A stretch of DNA of 51,157 nucleotides. Source: Elusimicrobia bacterium GWA2_66_18. GTDB taxonomy: Bacteria; Elusimicrobiota; Elusimicrobia; UBA1565; UBA9628. Of this stretch, positions 9,061 through 16,726 are shown one piece after another. The position numbers and the translations under genes are program-made. The number at the start of each line of letters is the position of its first letter. Position 1 is the first letter of the stretch. The stretch spans positions 106,434 to 157,590 of the forward strand of contig MGTX01000004.1 of NCBI GenBank assembly GCA_001799675.1, read 5' to 3'. A model generated the notes under the pieces. The model ran no database searches. It worked only from the letters and a program-made list of their open reading frames with translations, and was not told the origin of the DNA.

Positions 9061-9570
9061 TTAGGGGTTCAGCGGAGCGACCGGCGTCAACGGCACGGCG
9101 GGAGGCGGGGCGACAGCGGGCTGGGGGGGACGCGGGAGCTTCTTGGCCGCGGCAACGGGTGCTGAGATCTTCGCGCGGGCGGCGGCCGGAACCTTCGCCG
9201 CGGATTTTTTGGCGGTCTTCCTGGACTTCTTGGCCGGAGCGGAGACCGAGACTGCGGGCTTAACCGACTCCAGGACCTCGCTGGATTCCACCTTCTCTAT
9301 TGTGATCAGGGGCTTTTCGTCCGCGGCAAGCTCGTCGCGTCTGCCTTTGGAGCGCTGTCCGTTGCCCGGCGGCGCCTCTTCCTTCGAGGCAGACTGCTCG
9401 TCGGCAGCCGGATCTTCTTCGGCGGCGGGCTGTTCCTCGGCGGAAGGCTGTTCTTCGGCGACCGGAGCATCCTCGGAGGAAGGGTCGTCGCCCTGCTGGG
9501 AGAAGGACAGGCGCACCTGCATCAACAGAACTGCCAACGCGAGCGCGCAGAATCTTAATGAACGACTCAC
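9061..9570 (-). CDS. secreted low-complexity Ala/Pro/Lys/Glu-rich protein
   Basis: 169 aa, GTG start. Residues 1-25 are a signal peptide (hydrophobic core ALALAVLLM). The rest is low complexity: an acidic Glu/Ala/Ser/Pro part (about 27-70, repeated EEQP/AEEQ units), a middle with ITIEKVESSEVLESV, then a basic histone-H1-like Lys/Ala part and a Pro-rich tail. No catalytic domain is seen; a periplasmic or envelope linker is possible. An extended -10 box ends 5 bases before the start codon, so the mRNA is probably leaderless. Product is hypothetical. Confidence 0.6.
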   Translation of the reverse strand: MSRSLRFCALALAVLLMQVRLSFSQQGDDPSSEDAPVAEEQPSAEEQPAAEEDPAADEQSASKEEAPPGNGQRSKGRRDELAADEKPLITIEKVESSEVLESVKPAVSVSAPAKKSRKTAKKSAAKVPAAARAKISAPVAAAKKLPRPPQPAVAPPPAVPLTPVAPLNP

Positions 9571-9575
9571 ATTTT

Positions 9576-9584
9576 ATTTTAGCA
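9576..9584 (-). promoter_or_regulatory. extended -10 promoter of the 9570 gene
   Basis: On the minus strand TGCTAAAAT is followed by 5 bases and the GTG start. No good -35 box is visible; the TGC extension probably compensates. Transcription would begin at or next to the start codon. Confidence 0.55.
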
Positions 9585-9608
9585 CGATGCTGTTACGAAA
9601 ACATTGCC

Positions 9609-9638
9609 TTGACAGTATTATTTTATTGGTGATAAACT
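9609..9638 (+). promoter_or_regulatory. sigma-70 promoter of the GAF gene
   Basis: TTGACA (9609-9614), 18-base spacer, TGa extension and TAAACT (9633-9638). Start of transcription would be near 9645, giving a leader of about 30 bases with AAGGA 7 bases before the ATG at 9675. The region is markedly AT-rich. Confidence 0.65.
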
Positions 9639-9674
9639 TATTGGCAGTTATCTAATTAAGGTAAGGATGGTCCT

Positions 9675-10199
9675 ATGGATGTGCTCCAATCCCACACAAA
9701 GGCGCTTGACGCCGTCAATCAAATCCTCAAGGAATCTTTGCCTTTGGATCACGCGATTCCAAAAGTTCTACAGGCTCTGTGCGAAAACATCGGCTGGGAC
9801 GTCGGGGCCGAGTGGACATTGAATCCGAAAACCAATCGATTGCATTGCTTGAGCCTTTGGCGCCAGCCTGAGATCATGTGTCCCGAGTTTGAGCGGCTCA
9901 CGCGCCAGATGACTTTTGAAACCGGCGTTGGGCTGCCGGGCAGAGTTCTATCCACCGCCGCTCCCGCATGGATTAAAGAAGTCACTAAAGACACTAATTT
10001 CCCACGGATCGTGGTCGCCAACAAAGAGGGATTGCTCTGCGGCTTTGGTTTTCCCGTTTGGAAAAGCTCGGAGGTTGTAGGCGTACTTGAATTCTTCAGC
10101 CGCACGGTATGGAAACCGGACCCGGATCTTTTGAAAACCATGTATTCCATTGGAAGTCAGATCGGGCAATTTTTACAAAAGGATTCCCGCCTTCAGTAG
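9675..10199 (+). CDS. stand-alone GAF domain protein
   Basis: 174 aa, one GAF domain spanning almost the whole protein. The stretch FETGVGLPGRV ... PAWIKEVTKD ... GFGFPVW ... GVLEFFSR ... IGSQIGQFL is typical of GAF sensors at the front of hybrid histidine kinases and diguanylate cyclases, but here no output domain follows: the stop is at 10199 and fur comes next. Base composition is lower in GC than its neighbours. It has its own promoter and ribosome-binding site, so it looks expressed. It may be a regulatory partner acting in trans or the remnant of a larger kinase. Confidence 0.85.
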   Translation: MDVLQSHTKALDAVNQILKESLPLDHAIPKVLQALCENIGWDVGAEWTLNPKTNRLHCLSLWRQPEIMCPEFERLTRQMTFETGVGLPGRVLSTAAPAWIKEVTKDTNFPRIVVANKEGLLCGFGFPVWKSSEVVGVLEFFSRTVWKPDPDLLKTMYSIGSQIGQFLQKDSRLQ

Positions 10200-10208
10200 A
10201 ATGCAGGC

Positions 10209-10237
10209 TTGACGGGTCTTCGCCGATGCGTTATCCT
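10209..10237 (+). promoter_or_regulatory. sigma-70 promoter of fur
   Basis: TTGACG (10209-10214), 17-base spacer, TATCCT (10232-10237). The ATG of fur begins 8 bases after the box, so transcription is predicted to start at the initiation codon itself. Confidence 0.6.
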
Positions 10238-10244
10238 CTCGAAC

Positions 10245-10730
10245 ATGAGGGAACTCGTCATCTACGAGGGCGAGAAAGTCGCGCGGCCCGAGTTTACGGC
10301 TCGGGTAGTGCGCGTCTTTAACGAACACCTGGCCAGGAACCGCCTGCGCCTGACCGGGCAGAGACGGCTCATTCTTGACTTCTTTCTCAAGACGGAGCGC
10401 CACCTGACGCAGGAAGAGGTCTACCAGGCCCTTCGCGGGCACGGCCTGGGACGAGCGACGGTCTTCCGTACGCTCAAGATGCTCCAGGAATGCGGGCTGG
10501 TCTCCCCGGTCGTAGGCCGAGACGGAATCTCCCGCTTCGAAATCAACCTCGAACGGCCCCACCACGACCACCTCATCTGCATGGGTTGCGGGCACATCCG
10601 CGAGGTTCTCTGGCCCGCCCTCGAGAAGATCCAGGAGGAGGCCTGCCGGCGTCTCGGCTTCACTCCTCGCTGGCACCGGCACGAGGTCTTCGGATTTTGT
10701 CGAGATTGCTCCAGGAAAGCGCCTCTCTGA
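10245..10730 (+). CDS. fur: Fur-family metal-responsive repressor
   Basis: 161 aa from the ATG at 10245. N-terminal winged helix (RLTGQRRLILDFFLKTERHLTQEEVYQAL ends in the recognition helix GRATVFRTLKMLQE), then the metal-binding domain with HHDHLICMGCG and a C-terminal FCRDC pair, a CxxC...CxxC structural zinc site. The family represses iron, zinc or peroxide genes; which metal cannot be told. An upstream TTG at 10209 in frame lies inside the promoter, so the ATG is preferred. Confidence 0.9.
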   Translation: MRELVIYEGEKVARPEFTARVVRVFNEHLARNRLRLTGQRRLILDFFLKTERHLTQEEVYQALRGHGLGRATVFRTLKMLQECGLVSPVVGRDGISRFEINLERPHHDHLICMGCGHIREVLWPALEKIQEEACRRLGFTPRWHRHEVFGFCRDCSRKAPL

Positions 10731-12145
10731 GCTCACGCGCCCCGCGCCTCATCGCGACGTCCGCCACCGTCCTGCTCGGCGCGGGGCTCCTGCGCGGCGG
10801 TCTAGGCGAGATCCCCGGCGCCGCCGCGCTCACCGGGGGCCTGGCCGCCGCCGTCGTCTTCCTTCTCCTGCCCGTAGGGACGACCGCCCCCTGGTGGCTC
10901 GTCGCCGCCGCGACCGGGTGCGCCTGCGGACTGACGCGCCTGCTCGGGACCTGGTGCGCCGACCCTGCCGCAGGCTTCGCCTTGACCGCCTCGGCCGTGC
11001 TGGCGGGGGTGGCCCTTCAGTCGCGGACCTCGGTCGCGGAGGAAGGCGATGCTCTCTGCTGGGCGGCGGCGGCGGGCCTGCTCGCCGCGATCATCCCTCT
11101 CCTGCTGCGGTTCCTGGGCCTCAACGCGGCCGACCCGGCGATGCTCGAAGATCCCCTGCGCAACGCCGTCTTCCTGCTCGGCCAGACCTGGCTGGCGGCC
11201 GCGCTCGCGGCGGCCGCGGCGGCGGGTGCGGCGACCGCGAGCTTCATTGAACCATCCGTCGTGCTGGCGCTCGGCGGCTGCGCGCTGGCGCTGGCAGCCG
11301 CGCTGCGGTTGCGGCCCTGGACGCGCGGGCAATCTCAGCCTCTGCGCGCCCGCGCGCTGACGCTGGCTCCCGTCTTCTGCCTGGCGCTGGCATCGCTCGC
11401 CCCGGGACTGATGCGCGACGTCTGGACCGCGCGGTTGGACGCGGCCTATCCCGGAGGGAGATTCCTCTTCCTGCGAGACGACGGCGCCCGCGTGCTCGCG
11501 GCCTACGAATTCTCGATTAAGGACCGCACCGCGCTGCGCGACGGGGTGATCCAGTCCGACGACATCGCCGCTCGTCTCGCCGTGCGCGTGCTCGCGGGCC
11601 AGCGTTTCGGCCTGCGTCGCATGCTGATCTCGCGGCCGCCCACGCCCGCGGCGCCGGTTGATGCTTCACTGATCGGCCTGTCGGTCACGCTGGAGAAGGG
11701 GACGTCGTCTGAGGCCGCGACGCTCGACGCCCTCGGGGGCCCGCGGTGGCGCGAGATCCTCGAAGCACCCGCGCCGCAAGACAAGCCCGAGGCGGCCCTC
11801 CTCTTCCTGCCTCGCCCCGCGCCCCGCTGCGAGAGGCGGCGCTGGGCGGGCGCTGCGGCCCTGCGCGCCCTGCGCGCGCGCCTGATGGAGGGCGCGCCCG
11901 TCGCTGTCCTCCTGCCGCCGGGCGTTGCGACCGGAGAAGTCGAGGCCGCGGCAAGAGAGGTCTTCGGCTCGGCGCGCACCGCGGATGTCGGACGGGGCGT
12001 CCTGGTCGTCGCCGCCCCCGAAATCGAGACCGACGCCGAGCGGCTCTACAGCCGCCTGCCCGCGGCGGCCCGATCGCCCGATCCACGGGTAGCGCGGGCG
12101 TTGGCGGAGGCCCTGCGCTGGCGGCCGCCGCCGACGGCGAAGTGA
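10697..12145 (+). CDS. membrane protein, degenerate spermidine-synthase-like
   Basis: About 482 aa; start uncertain (TTG at 10697 or 10706, both inside the end of fur; no ATG nearby). The N-terminal half has six or more hydrophobic helices rich in Ala/Leu. The C-terminal half follows the strand order of the spermidine synthase fold (RRMLISRPP, DASLIGLSVTLEKG, EAALLFLPRP, then VAVLLPPG...VEAAAREVF...GRGVLVVAA), parallel to the intact enzyme at 15197, but the glycine-rich SAM loop and the catalytic Asp are gone. It may be a non-catalytic paralogue. Function unknown; fold assignment is inference. Confidence 0.55.
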   Translation: MSRLLQESASLSSRAPRLIATSATVLLGAGLLRGGLGEIPGAAALTGGLAAAVVFLLLPVGTTAPWWLVAAATGCACGLTRLLGTWCADPAAGFALTASAVLAGVALQSRTSVAEEGDALCWAAAAGLLAAIIPLLLRFLGLNAADPAMLEDPLRNAVFLLGQTWLAAALAAAAAAGAATASFIEPSVVLALGGCALALAAALRLRPWTRGQSQPLRARALTLAPVFCLALASLAPGLMRDVWTARLDAAYPGGRFLFLRDDGARVLAAYEFSIKDRTALRDGVIQSDDIAARLAVRVLAGQRFGLRRMLISRPPTPAAPVDASLIGLSVTLEKGTSSEAATLDALGGPRWREILEAPAPQDKPEAALLFLPRPAPRCERRRWAGAAALRALRARLMEGAPVAVLLPPGVATGEVEAAAREVFGSARTADVGRGVLVVAAPEIETDAERLYSRLPAAARSPDPRVARALAEALRWRPPPTAK

Positions 12146-12159
12146 TATCATTTTCAACG

Positions 12160-12534
12160 GTGAAGCGATTCCGATTCGGGTGGTACGGAGACAACGGGCT
12201 CGGGGAAAGGATGATCCAGGCGATCCTCACGGGCCGCAAATCCGCCACGGCCTGTCCAGCCTATGACCCCGAGGACTCCGCGCTCAAGGCCGGAGACGAA
12301 CTCCAACTCGTAGACAAACACGGCGCCGAGCGAGGACGCCTCGTCGTGACTCTCGTCGAGCTGCGTCGCTTCGACAGCTTCGACCAGGCGCTGGCCGATA
12401 AGGAAGGCGTGACCCTGTCCGAACTCAAGGAAAAGATAAACTTCGCCAACGGTCGGCAGATCCGCAACGACGAAGAGATGTGCGTGGTGCACTTCCGCGT
12501 CATGCGCGCGATGTCCGGCCCGGCGCGGACCTGA
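12160..12534 (+). CDS. ASCH domain protein
   Basis: 124 aa, GTG start 14 bases after the preceding stop. The segment GERMIQAILTGRKSATACP matches the GxKxxT region of ASCH domains, a small beta-barrel related to PUA and thought to bind RNA or modified nucleotides; a VVHFRV strand lies near the end. It sits 1 base ahead of miaB, so it may be translated with this tRNA-modification gene, in keeping with an RNA-related role. Substrate unknown. Confidence 0.8.
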   Translation: MKRFRFGWYGDNGLGERMIQAILTGRKSATACPAYDPEDSALKAGDELQLVDKHGAERGRLVVTLVELRRFDSFDQALADKEGVTLSELKEKINFANGRQIRNDEEMCVVHFRVMRAMSGPART

Positions 12535-12535
12535 C

Positions 12536-13828
12536 ATGCGGCTGCACGTCGTCGCCCTCGGCTGCCAGATGTCCGTCGCCGACGGGGGCGAACTGGCCCA
12601 GCCCCTGATCGCGCGAGGCATGCGTCCCGTGGCCGAGCCCAAAGACGCCGACGTCATCATCATCAACACCTGCACGGTGCGCCAGCACGCCGAGGACAAG
12701 GCCCTCTCCTTGATCGGCCGCCTGAAGACCTGGAAGGACGAAAATCCCGCCCGCATCCTCATCGTCGCGGGCTGCGCCGCCGAACGCCTGGGCGGCCGCC
12801 TCTCGAAGCGCTTTCCCCACGTGGACTTGGTCGTCGGGGCCAAGGTTATCGACGACTATCCTCGCCTAGTCGAGGAGGCGCTGGCCGCGCGCTTCGATCT
12901 CATCGTGCAGAGGCGGGGGAACTTCGCAGCACCCGGCGTGCCGTTCGGCTGGACGTCGCCCGTCTGCGCCCAGGTCACGGTGATGCGCGGCTGCAACTTT
13001 TCCTGCTCCTACTGCATCGTGCCCGCAGTGCGGGGACGCGAATCCTATCGAGCTCCCGAAGCCGTGCTTGCAGAGGTCCGTGCCAAGACCGAGGCGGGCG
13101 CCAGGGAAATCATGCTCCTGGGGCAGACCGTCAACAGCTGGCGCCGCCGCGACGCTGCGGGCCGCAAGCGGAGGTTTGCGGACCTCCTGCGCGACGTCGC
13201 CGCCGTCCCGGGCGTGCTGCGCGTGCGCTTCGAGAGCCCGCATCCGCACTTCGTAGACGACGCCCTGATCTCCGCCATGGCCGAGGTCCCGCAAGTGTGC
13301 GGCCATCTCCATCTGCCGCTCCAATCCGGTTCCGACCGTCTGCTGGGTCTGATGCGCCGCAACGGCTCGACGGCGAGTTTCTTCGAGAAGGCGCGACGTC
13401 TGCGTTCGGCTCTCCCGGAGATTGAACTCTCCACCGACATTATCATAGGATTTCCGTCGGAGACAGACGACGACTTCCAGCGGACCTTGGAGGCCGTCGA
13501 GAGGCTGCGGCCGGCGTGGGCCTACACCTTCAAGTACTCGCCCCGAGAGGGCACGGAGGCGGCGGGCAGGCCGGACGACGTGCCGCCGGAAGTCAAAGAG
13601 GAACGCCTGGCTCGACTCAACGCCCTCTGCGACGGCCTCAACGAGAAAGCGATGCGTTCGCGCGTGGGACGGGTCGTGAAAATTCTAGACGAGACGGGCG
13701 GCTACGGACGCGCGCGCGACGGCTTCCGCGTCAAATGGGGGACGCCTGCCGCGCCGGGACGGGAGTTCCGGGTCCGAGTGACCGGAGCCTCGAAGCGCAC
13801 TTTGCTGGGGGAATGCCATGAGCGATAA
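12536..13828 (+). CDS. miaB: tRNA-2-methylthio-N6-isopentenyladenosine synthase
   Basis: 430 aa. Radical-SAM methylthiotransferase: N-terminal cluster cysteines C10 (LGCQMS), C46 (NTCTVR) and C80 (AGCAAE), radical-SAM CxxxCxxC at C153, C157, C160 (GCNFSCSYC), then the QSGSDRLL and ELSTDIIIGFPSE motifs and a C-terminal TRAM-like region. MiaB adds a methylthio group to i6A37 made by MiaA, encoded two genes on. The TRAM end is somewhat short, so MtaB or RimO paralogues cannot be fully excluded, but the miaA neighbour favours MiaB. Confidence 0.87.
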   Translation: MRLHVVALGCQMSVADGGELAQPLIARGMRPVAEPKDADVIIINTCTVRQHAEDKALSLIGRLKTWKDENPARILIVAGCAAERLGGRLSKRFPHVDLVVGAKVIDDYPRLVEEALAARFDLIVQRRGNFAAPGVPFGWTSPVCAQVTVMRGCNFSCSYCIVPAVRGRESYRAPEAVLAEVRAKTEAGAREIMLLGQTVNSWRRRDAAGRKRRFADLLRDVAAVPGVLRVRFESPHPHFVDDALISAMAEVPQVCGHLHLPLQSGSDRLLGLMRRNGSTASFFEKARRLRSALPEIELSTDIIIGFPSETDDDFQRTLEAVERLRPAWAYTFKYSPREGTEAAGRPDDVPPEVKEERLARLNALCDGLNEKAMRSRVGRVVKILDETGGYGRARDGFRVKWGTPAAPGREFRVRVTGASKRTLLGECHER

Positions 13829-14285
13829 GAAGACCGGCGCCGAGCGGAGGCGCCACCGCCGCTTCAACGTCGTGGAAGGAATGATCGAGCCCATCACGCT
13901 CGAGTTCGGCGTCGACAAGCCGGCCAAGAGCCAGCCCGTGATCATGACCGACCTCTCGGCGGGAGGGATGTCCCTGCTGATGTTCGTCGAGCCGCCCCAT
14001 GCCAAGGCCTTCGAGATGGTCCTCTCCATCCCGGGCCTGGACCGCGTGCCCATCGAGGCCTGCGTCCGGCGCGTCCACCAGAAGGGAGAGACCTACAGCG
14101 TGGGTCTCTCCTTCGTCAAGATCTCCAAGAAGACCCAGAATCGCATCGAGGCGATGGCCGACGACAACGCGGACTGCGAGACGCGCGTGGCCCTGCGCCT
14201 GCCCGAAGCCTGCGTTCCGGACTGCGGCTTCCATTTCCTGTGCGCCAAGAAGATCAAGTCGCCGCACTGGCCGGCGAAGAAATAG
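13818..14285 (+). CDS. PilZ domain protein
   Basis: 155 aa, overlapping the end of miaB by 11 bases. The c-di-GMP-binding signature is present: RRRHRRF near residue 11-17 and MTDLSAGGMSL near 46-56. The remainder forms the PilZ barrel (VRRVHQKGETYSVGLSFVKIS). The C-terminal tail has three cysteines (DCETR, ACVPDCGF, FLCAKK). PilZ proteins respond to cyclic di-GMP and often act on motility, pili or envelope traits. Its place between miaB and miaA is unexpected. Confidence 0.85.
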   Translation: MSDKKTGAERRRHRRFNVVEGMIEPITLEFGVDKPAKSQPVIMTDLSAGGMSLLMFVEPPHAKAFEMVLSIPGLDRVPIEACVRRVHQKGETYSVGLSFVKISKKTQNRIEAMADDNADCETRVALRLPEACVPDCGFHFLCAKKIKSPHWPAKK

Positions 14286-14292
14286 CCGCCGC

Positions 14293-15216
14293 GTGATCGT
14301 CATCGTCGGGCCGACGGCATCGGGGAAGACCGACCTCGCCGCGGCCCTGGCCGAAAGGCTGGGCGGCGAGGTGCTCTGCGCCGACTCCCGCCAGGTCTAC
14401 CGCGCCCTCGACGCCGCCACCGCCAAGCCCCCGGCCGAGCTGCGCGCGCGCGTGCCCCATCACCTCGTGGACGTCGCCGATCCCGCCGAGGCCTACGACG
14501 CGGGCCGCTTCGCGCGGGAAGCCGCGGCGGCGCTGGCCCTCATCCGCGGGCGCGGAAAGGTCCCCATCGTCTGCGGCGGGACGGGGCTCTACGTCCGCGC
14601 CCTCATCGAGGGCCTCACGAGCCTTCCGCCGCGAGACCCCGCCGTCCGCGCGCGGCTCGCAGCGCTCGCGGAGCGCGAGGGTTGGAACTCCCTGCACGCG
14701 CGACTGGCGCTGGCCGACCCGTCCGCGGCGGCCTCCATCCCCGCGGCCAACACCCAGCGCGTGATGCGCGCCCTCGAGGTCCTCGAGCTCACCGGGCGGC
14801 CGATCTCCGAGCACTGGGCCGAGGGGCGCTCGGGGGGGGGAAAACCCTCCGCGGTCCTGAGGTTGGATCTGCCGCCGCACGCCTTGCGCGAGAACATCGA
14901 CCGCCGGACCCGCGCGATGTGGCCCGCCCTCCTCGCCGAGGTCCGCGCGCTCGTGCCCGCGCGCTTTCGCGGCGACGAGCCCGGCTTCACGAGCCTCGGC
15001 TACCGCTCGGCGCTGACCGTGACGGCCGGGATCATGAATCCGGAGCAGGGGCTCGCGGAGATGCTTCGCGCGACCAACGCCTATGCCAAGAGACAACGCA
15101 CATGGTTCCGGACCCAGATCGACGCCATAGCCGTGGACGCCTCGGATGGACCCGAGTCGATTTTACAACGCGCCTTGCGCGCGCTGGAGGACATCCGTGA
15201 AGCAGCAACCGCCTAA
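14293..15216 (+). CDS. miaA: tRNA dimethylallyltransferase
   Basis: 307 aa from the GTG at 14293, 7 bases after the PilZ stop. P-loop GPTASGKT (about 5-12), DSRQVYR substrate motif, GGTGLYVRALIEGL, the NTQRVMRALEV helix, and the C-terminal KRQRTWFR motif. It transfers a dimethylallyl group to A37 of tRNAs reading UNN codons; MiaB then methylthiolates the product. The 3' end overlaps the next gene by 20 bases. Confidence 0.95.
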   Translation: MIVIVGPTASGKTDLAAALAERLGGEVLCADSRQVYRALDAATAKPPAELRARVPHHLVDVADPAEAYDAGRFAREAAAALALIRGRGKVPIVCGGTGLYVRALIEGLTSLPPRDPAVRARLAALAEREGWNSLHARLALADPSAAASIPAANTQRVMRALEVLELTGRPISEHWAEGRSGGGKPSAVLRLDLPPHALRENIDRRTRAMWPALLAEVRALVPARFRGDEPGFTSLGYRSALTVTAGIMNPEQGLAEMLRATNAYAKRQRTWFRTQIDAIAVDASDGPESILQRALRALEDIREAATA

Positions 15217-16726
15217 AATCCCCACATTGCCGTTCCTCCTGACGAGCCTCTTCCTCTGCGGCGCCAGTTCTCTGGTCCTGGAGATCGCGGGTACGCGCCT
15301 CATCAGCCCCTTCTACGGTTCATCGATCTACACCTGGTCGGCGCTCATCACGACGACGATGGTGGCACTCGCCTGCGGCTACGCCTGGGGCGGACGTCTG
15401 GCCGATCGCTATCCTCACCTGACCCTTTTTGCGCGCCTGCTCCTCGCCGCGGGCCTGACCGTGGCCGCCGTTCCCATCCTGCGCGAGGCGGTCCTGCGCG
15501 CCAGCGCTCCGCTTGGCGTCAAGCTCGGCGCCCTGGCCGCCGCGGCGGTCCTAGTCGGACCGTCCCTGCTCCTGCTCGGCGCCCTGCTTCCCATCGCCAC
15601 GCGTCTGACCGCCACGGGCGCCTCCGACGCCGGACGCCGCTGCGGCGACGCGTGGGCGGTGTCCACGGCGGGCAGCGTCCTCGGCGCCGTCCTGGCCGGC
15701 TTCGTCCTCATCCCGCTCTGGCCCTGTTCGCGAATCCTCTTGGCGACCGCGGCGGTCCTCGTAGCGCTCGGGGCCTGGGGGTCGTGGCTGGCGGCCCGCC
15801 GTCTGCCGCTGGGCCAGATGGCGGCCTGCGCGGCCTGCCTGACCTTGGCCGTACGCGCCGCTCAGATTCCGCACGAGACCGTGCGCCGCCGAGTGGAATC
15901 CCTCTACGGGCGCATCGAGGTCCTTGACGCGGGGTCAAAACGCTATCTCCTCGTCAACGGCACCGCCCAGTCCGTGATGGAAACGGCCACGGGCCTCAGC
16001 GCCGCGGAGTACGACCGCGCCATCGAGTGGACTCTCGCCCTGCGCCCCGGAGCCAAGAGGGTCCTCGCCCTCGGGCTCGGCGCGGGTCTGCTGCCCACGG
16101 CCCTGGAACGAGAGGGCCTGAGCGTGGATGCGGTGGAGATCGACCCGGAGATCGTCAACGTCGCCCGGGACTTCTTCGGCTACGCCCCGAAGGGCCGCGT
16201 TCAGATCGCGGACGCGCGCGCGGCCCTGGAAACGAGCGTCCAACGCTGGGACCTTATGGTCCTCGACGCCTTCAGCTCCGAGTCGCCTCCCAGCCATCTC
16301 TTCACCGTCGAGGCTTTCGCGCGCATGCGCGAATCGATGTCACCGGACGGAGTGCTGGCCGTCAACTTGGTCACGACGCTGGAGGGCTCCGCGGGCGATG
16401 CCTGGCGCGCGACCTACCAGACGCTGGCGCAAGCCTTCCCACACGTACGAGCTTTCGTCGCCAACGTCCCGACCGCCGGTCTGGCGAACGTTCTCTTCTT
16501 CGCCTCCACCGGACCGCTCGACGCCCCGGCCTCCGCCTCGCCCGCCGGAGCGCGGGCCGACGCGTCCGCCATGCTCTCGCGCGAGTTGATCCTCACGCAA
16601 GACGAGCAAGATTCCGCGCCGGTGATGACCGATGATCATGCGCCCCTCGAATCCCTCCTCGCGGGCACGGCCGTGCGGTGGAGGACCCTGCTCCAACGGG
16701 ACCTCTCCGAGGCGCTCCTGCATTGA
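15197..16726 (+). CDS. membrane-fused spermidine-synthase-like protein
   Basis: 509 aa from GTG 15197. The N-terminal half has six to seven transmembrane helices, beginning with FLLTSLFLCGASSLVLEIAG, a hallmark of the membrane-spanning spermidine synthase family. The C-terminal half is an intact Rossmann methyltransferase-like domain with a SAM loop (VLALGLGAGLLP), an acidic end of strand 2 (DAVEIDPEIV) and the DLMVLDAFSSESPPSHL loop. Such proteins may be aminopropyltransferases, but many have unknown substrates. It overlaps miaA upstream and hflX downstream. Confidence 0.82.
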   Translation: MKQQPPKIPTLPFLLTSLFLCGASSLVLEIAGTRLISPFYGSSIYTWSALITTTMVALACGYAWGGRLADRYPHLTLFARLLLAAGLTVAAVPILREAVLRASAPLGVKLGALAAAAVLVGPSLLLLGALLPIATRLTATGASDAGRRCGDAWAVSTAGSVLGAVLAGFVLIPLWPCSRILLATAAVLVALGAWGSWLAARRLPLGQMAACAACLTLAVRAAQIPHETVRRRVESLYGRIEVLDAGSKRYLLVNGTAQSVMETATGLSAAEYDRAIEWTLALRPGAKRVLALGLGAGLLPTALEREGLSVDAVEIDPEIVNVARDFFGYAPKGRVQIADARAALETSVQRWDLMVLDAFSSESPPSHLFTVEAFARMRESMSPDGVLAVNLVTTLEGSAGDAWRATYQTLAQAFPHVRAFVANVPTAGLANVLFFASTGPLDAPASASPAGARADASAMLSRELILTQDEQDSAPVMTDDHAPLESLLAGTAVRWRTLLQRDLSEALLH

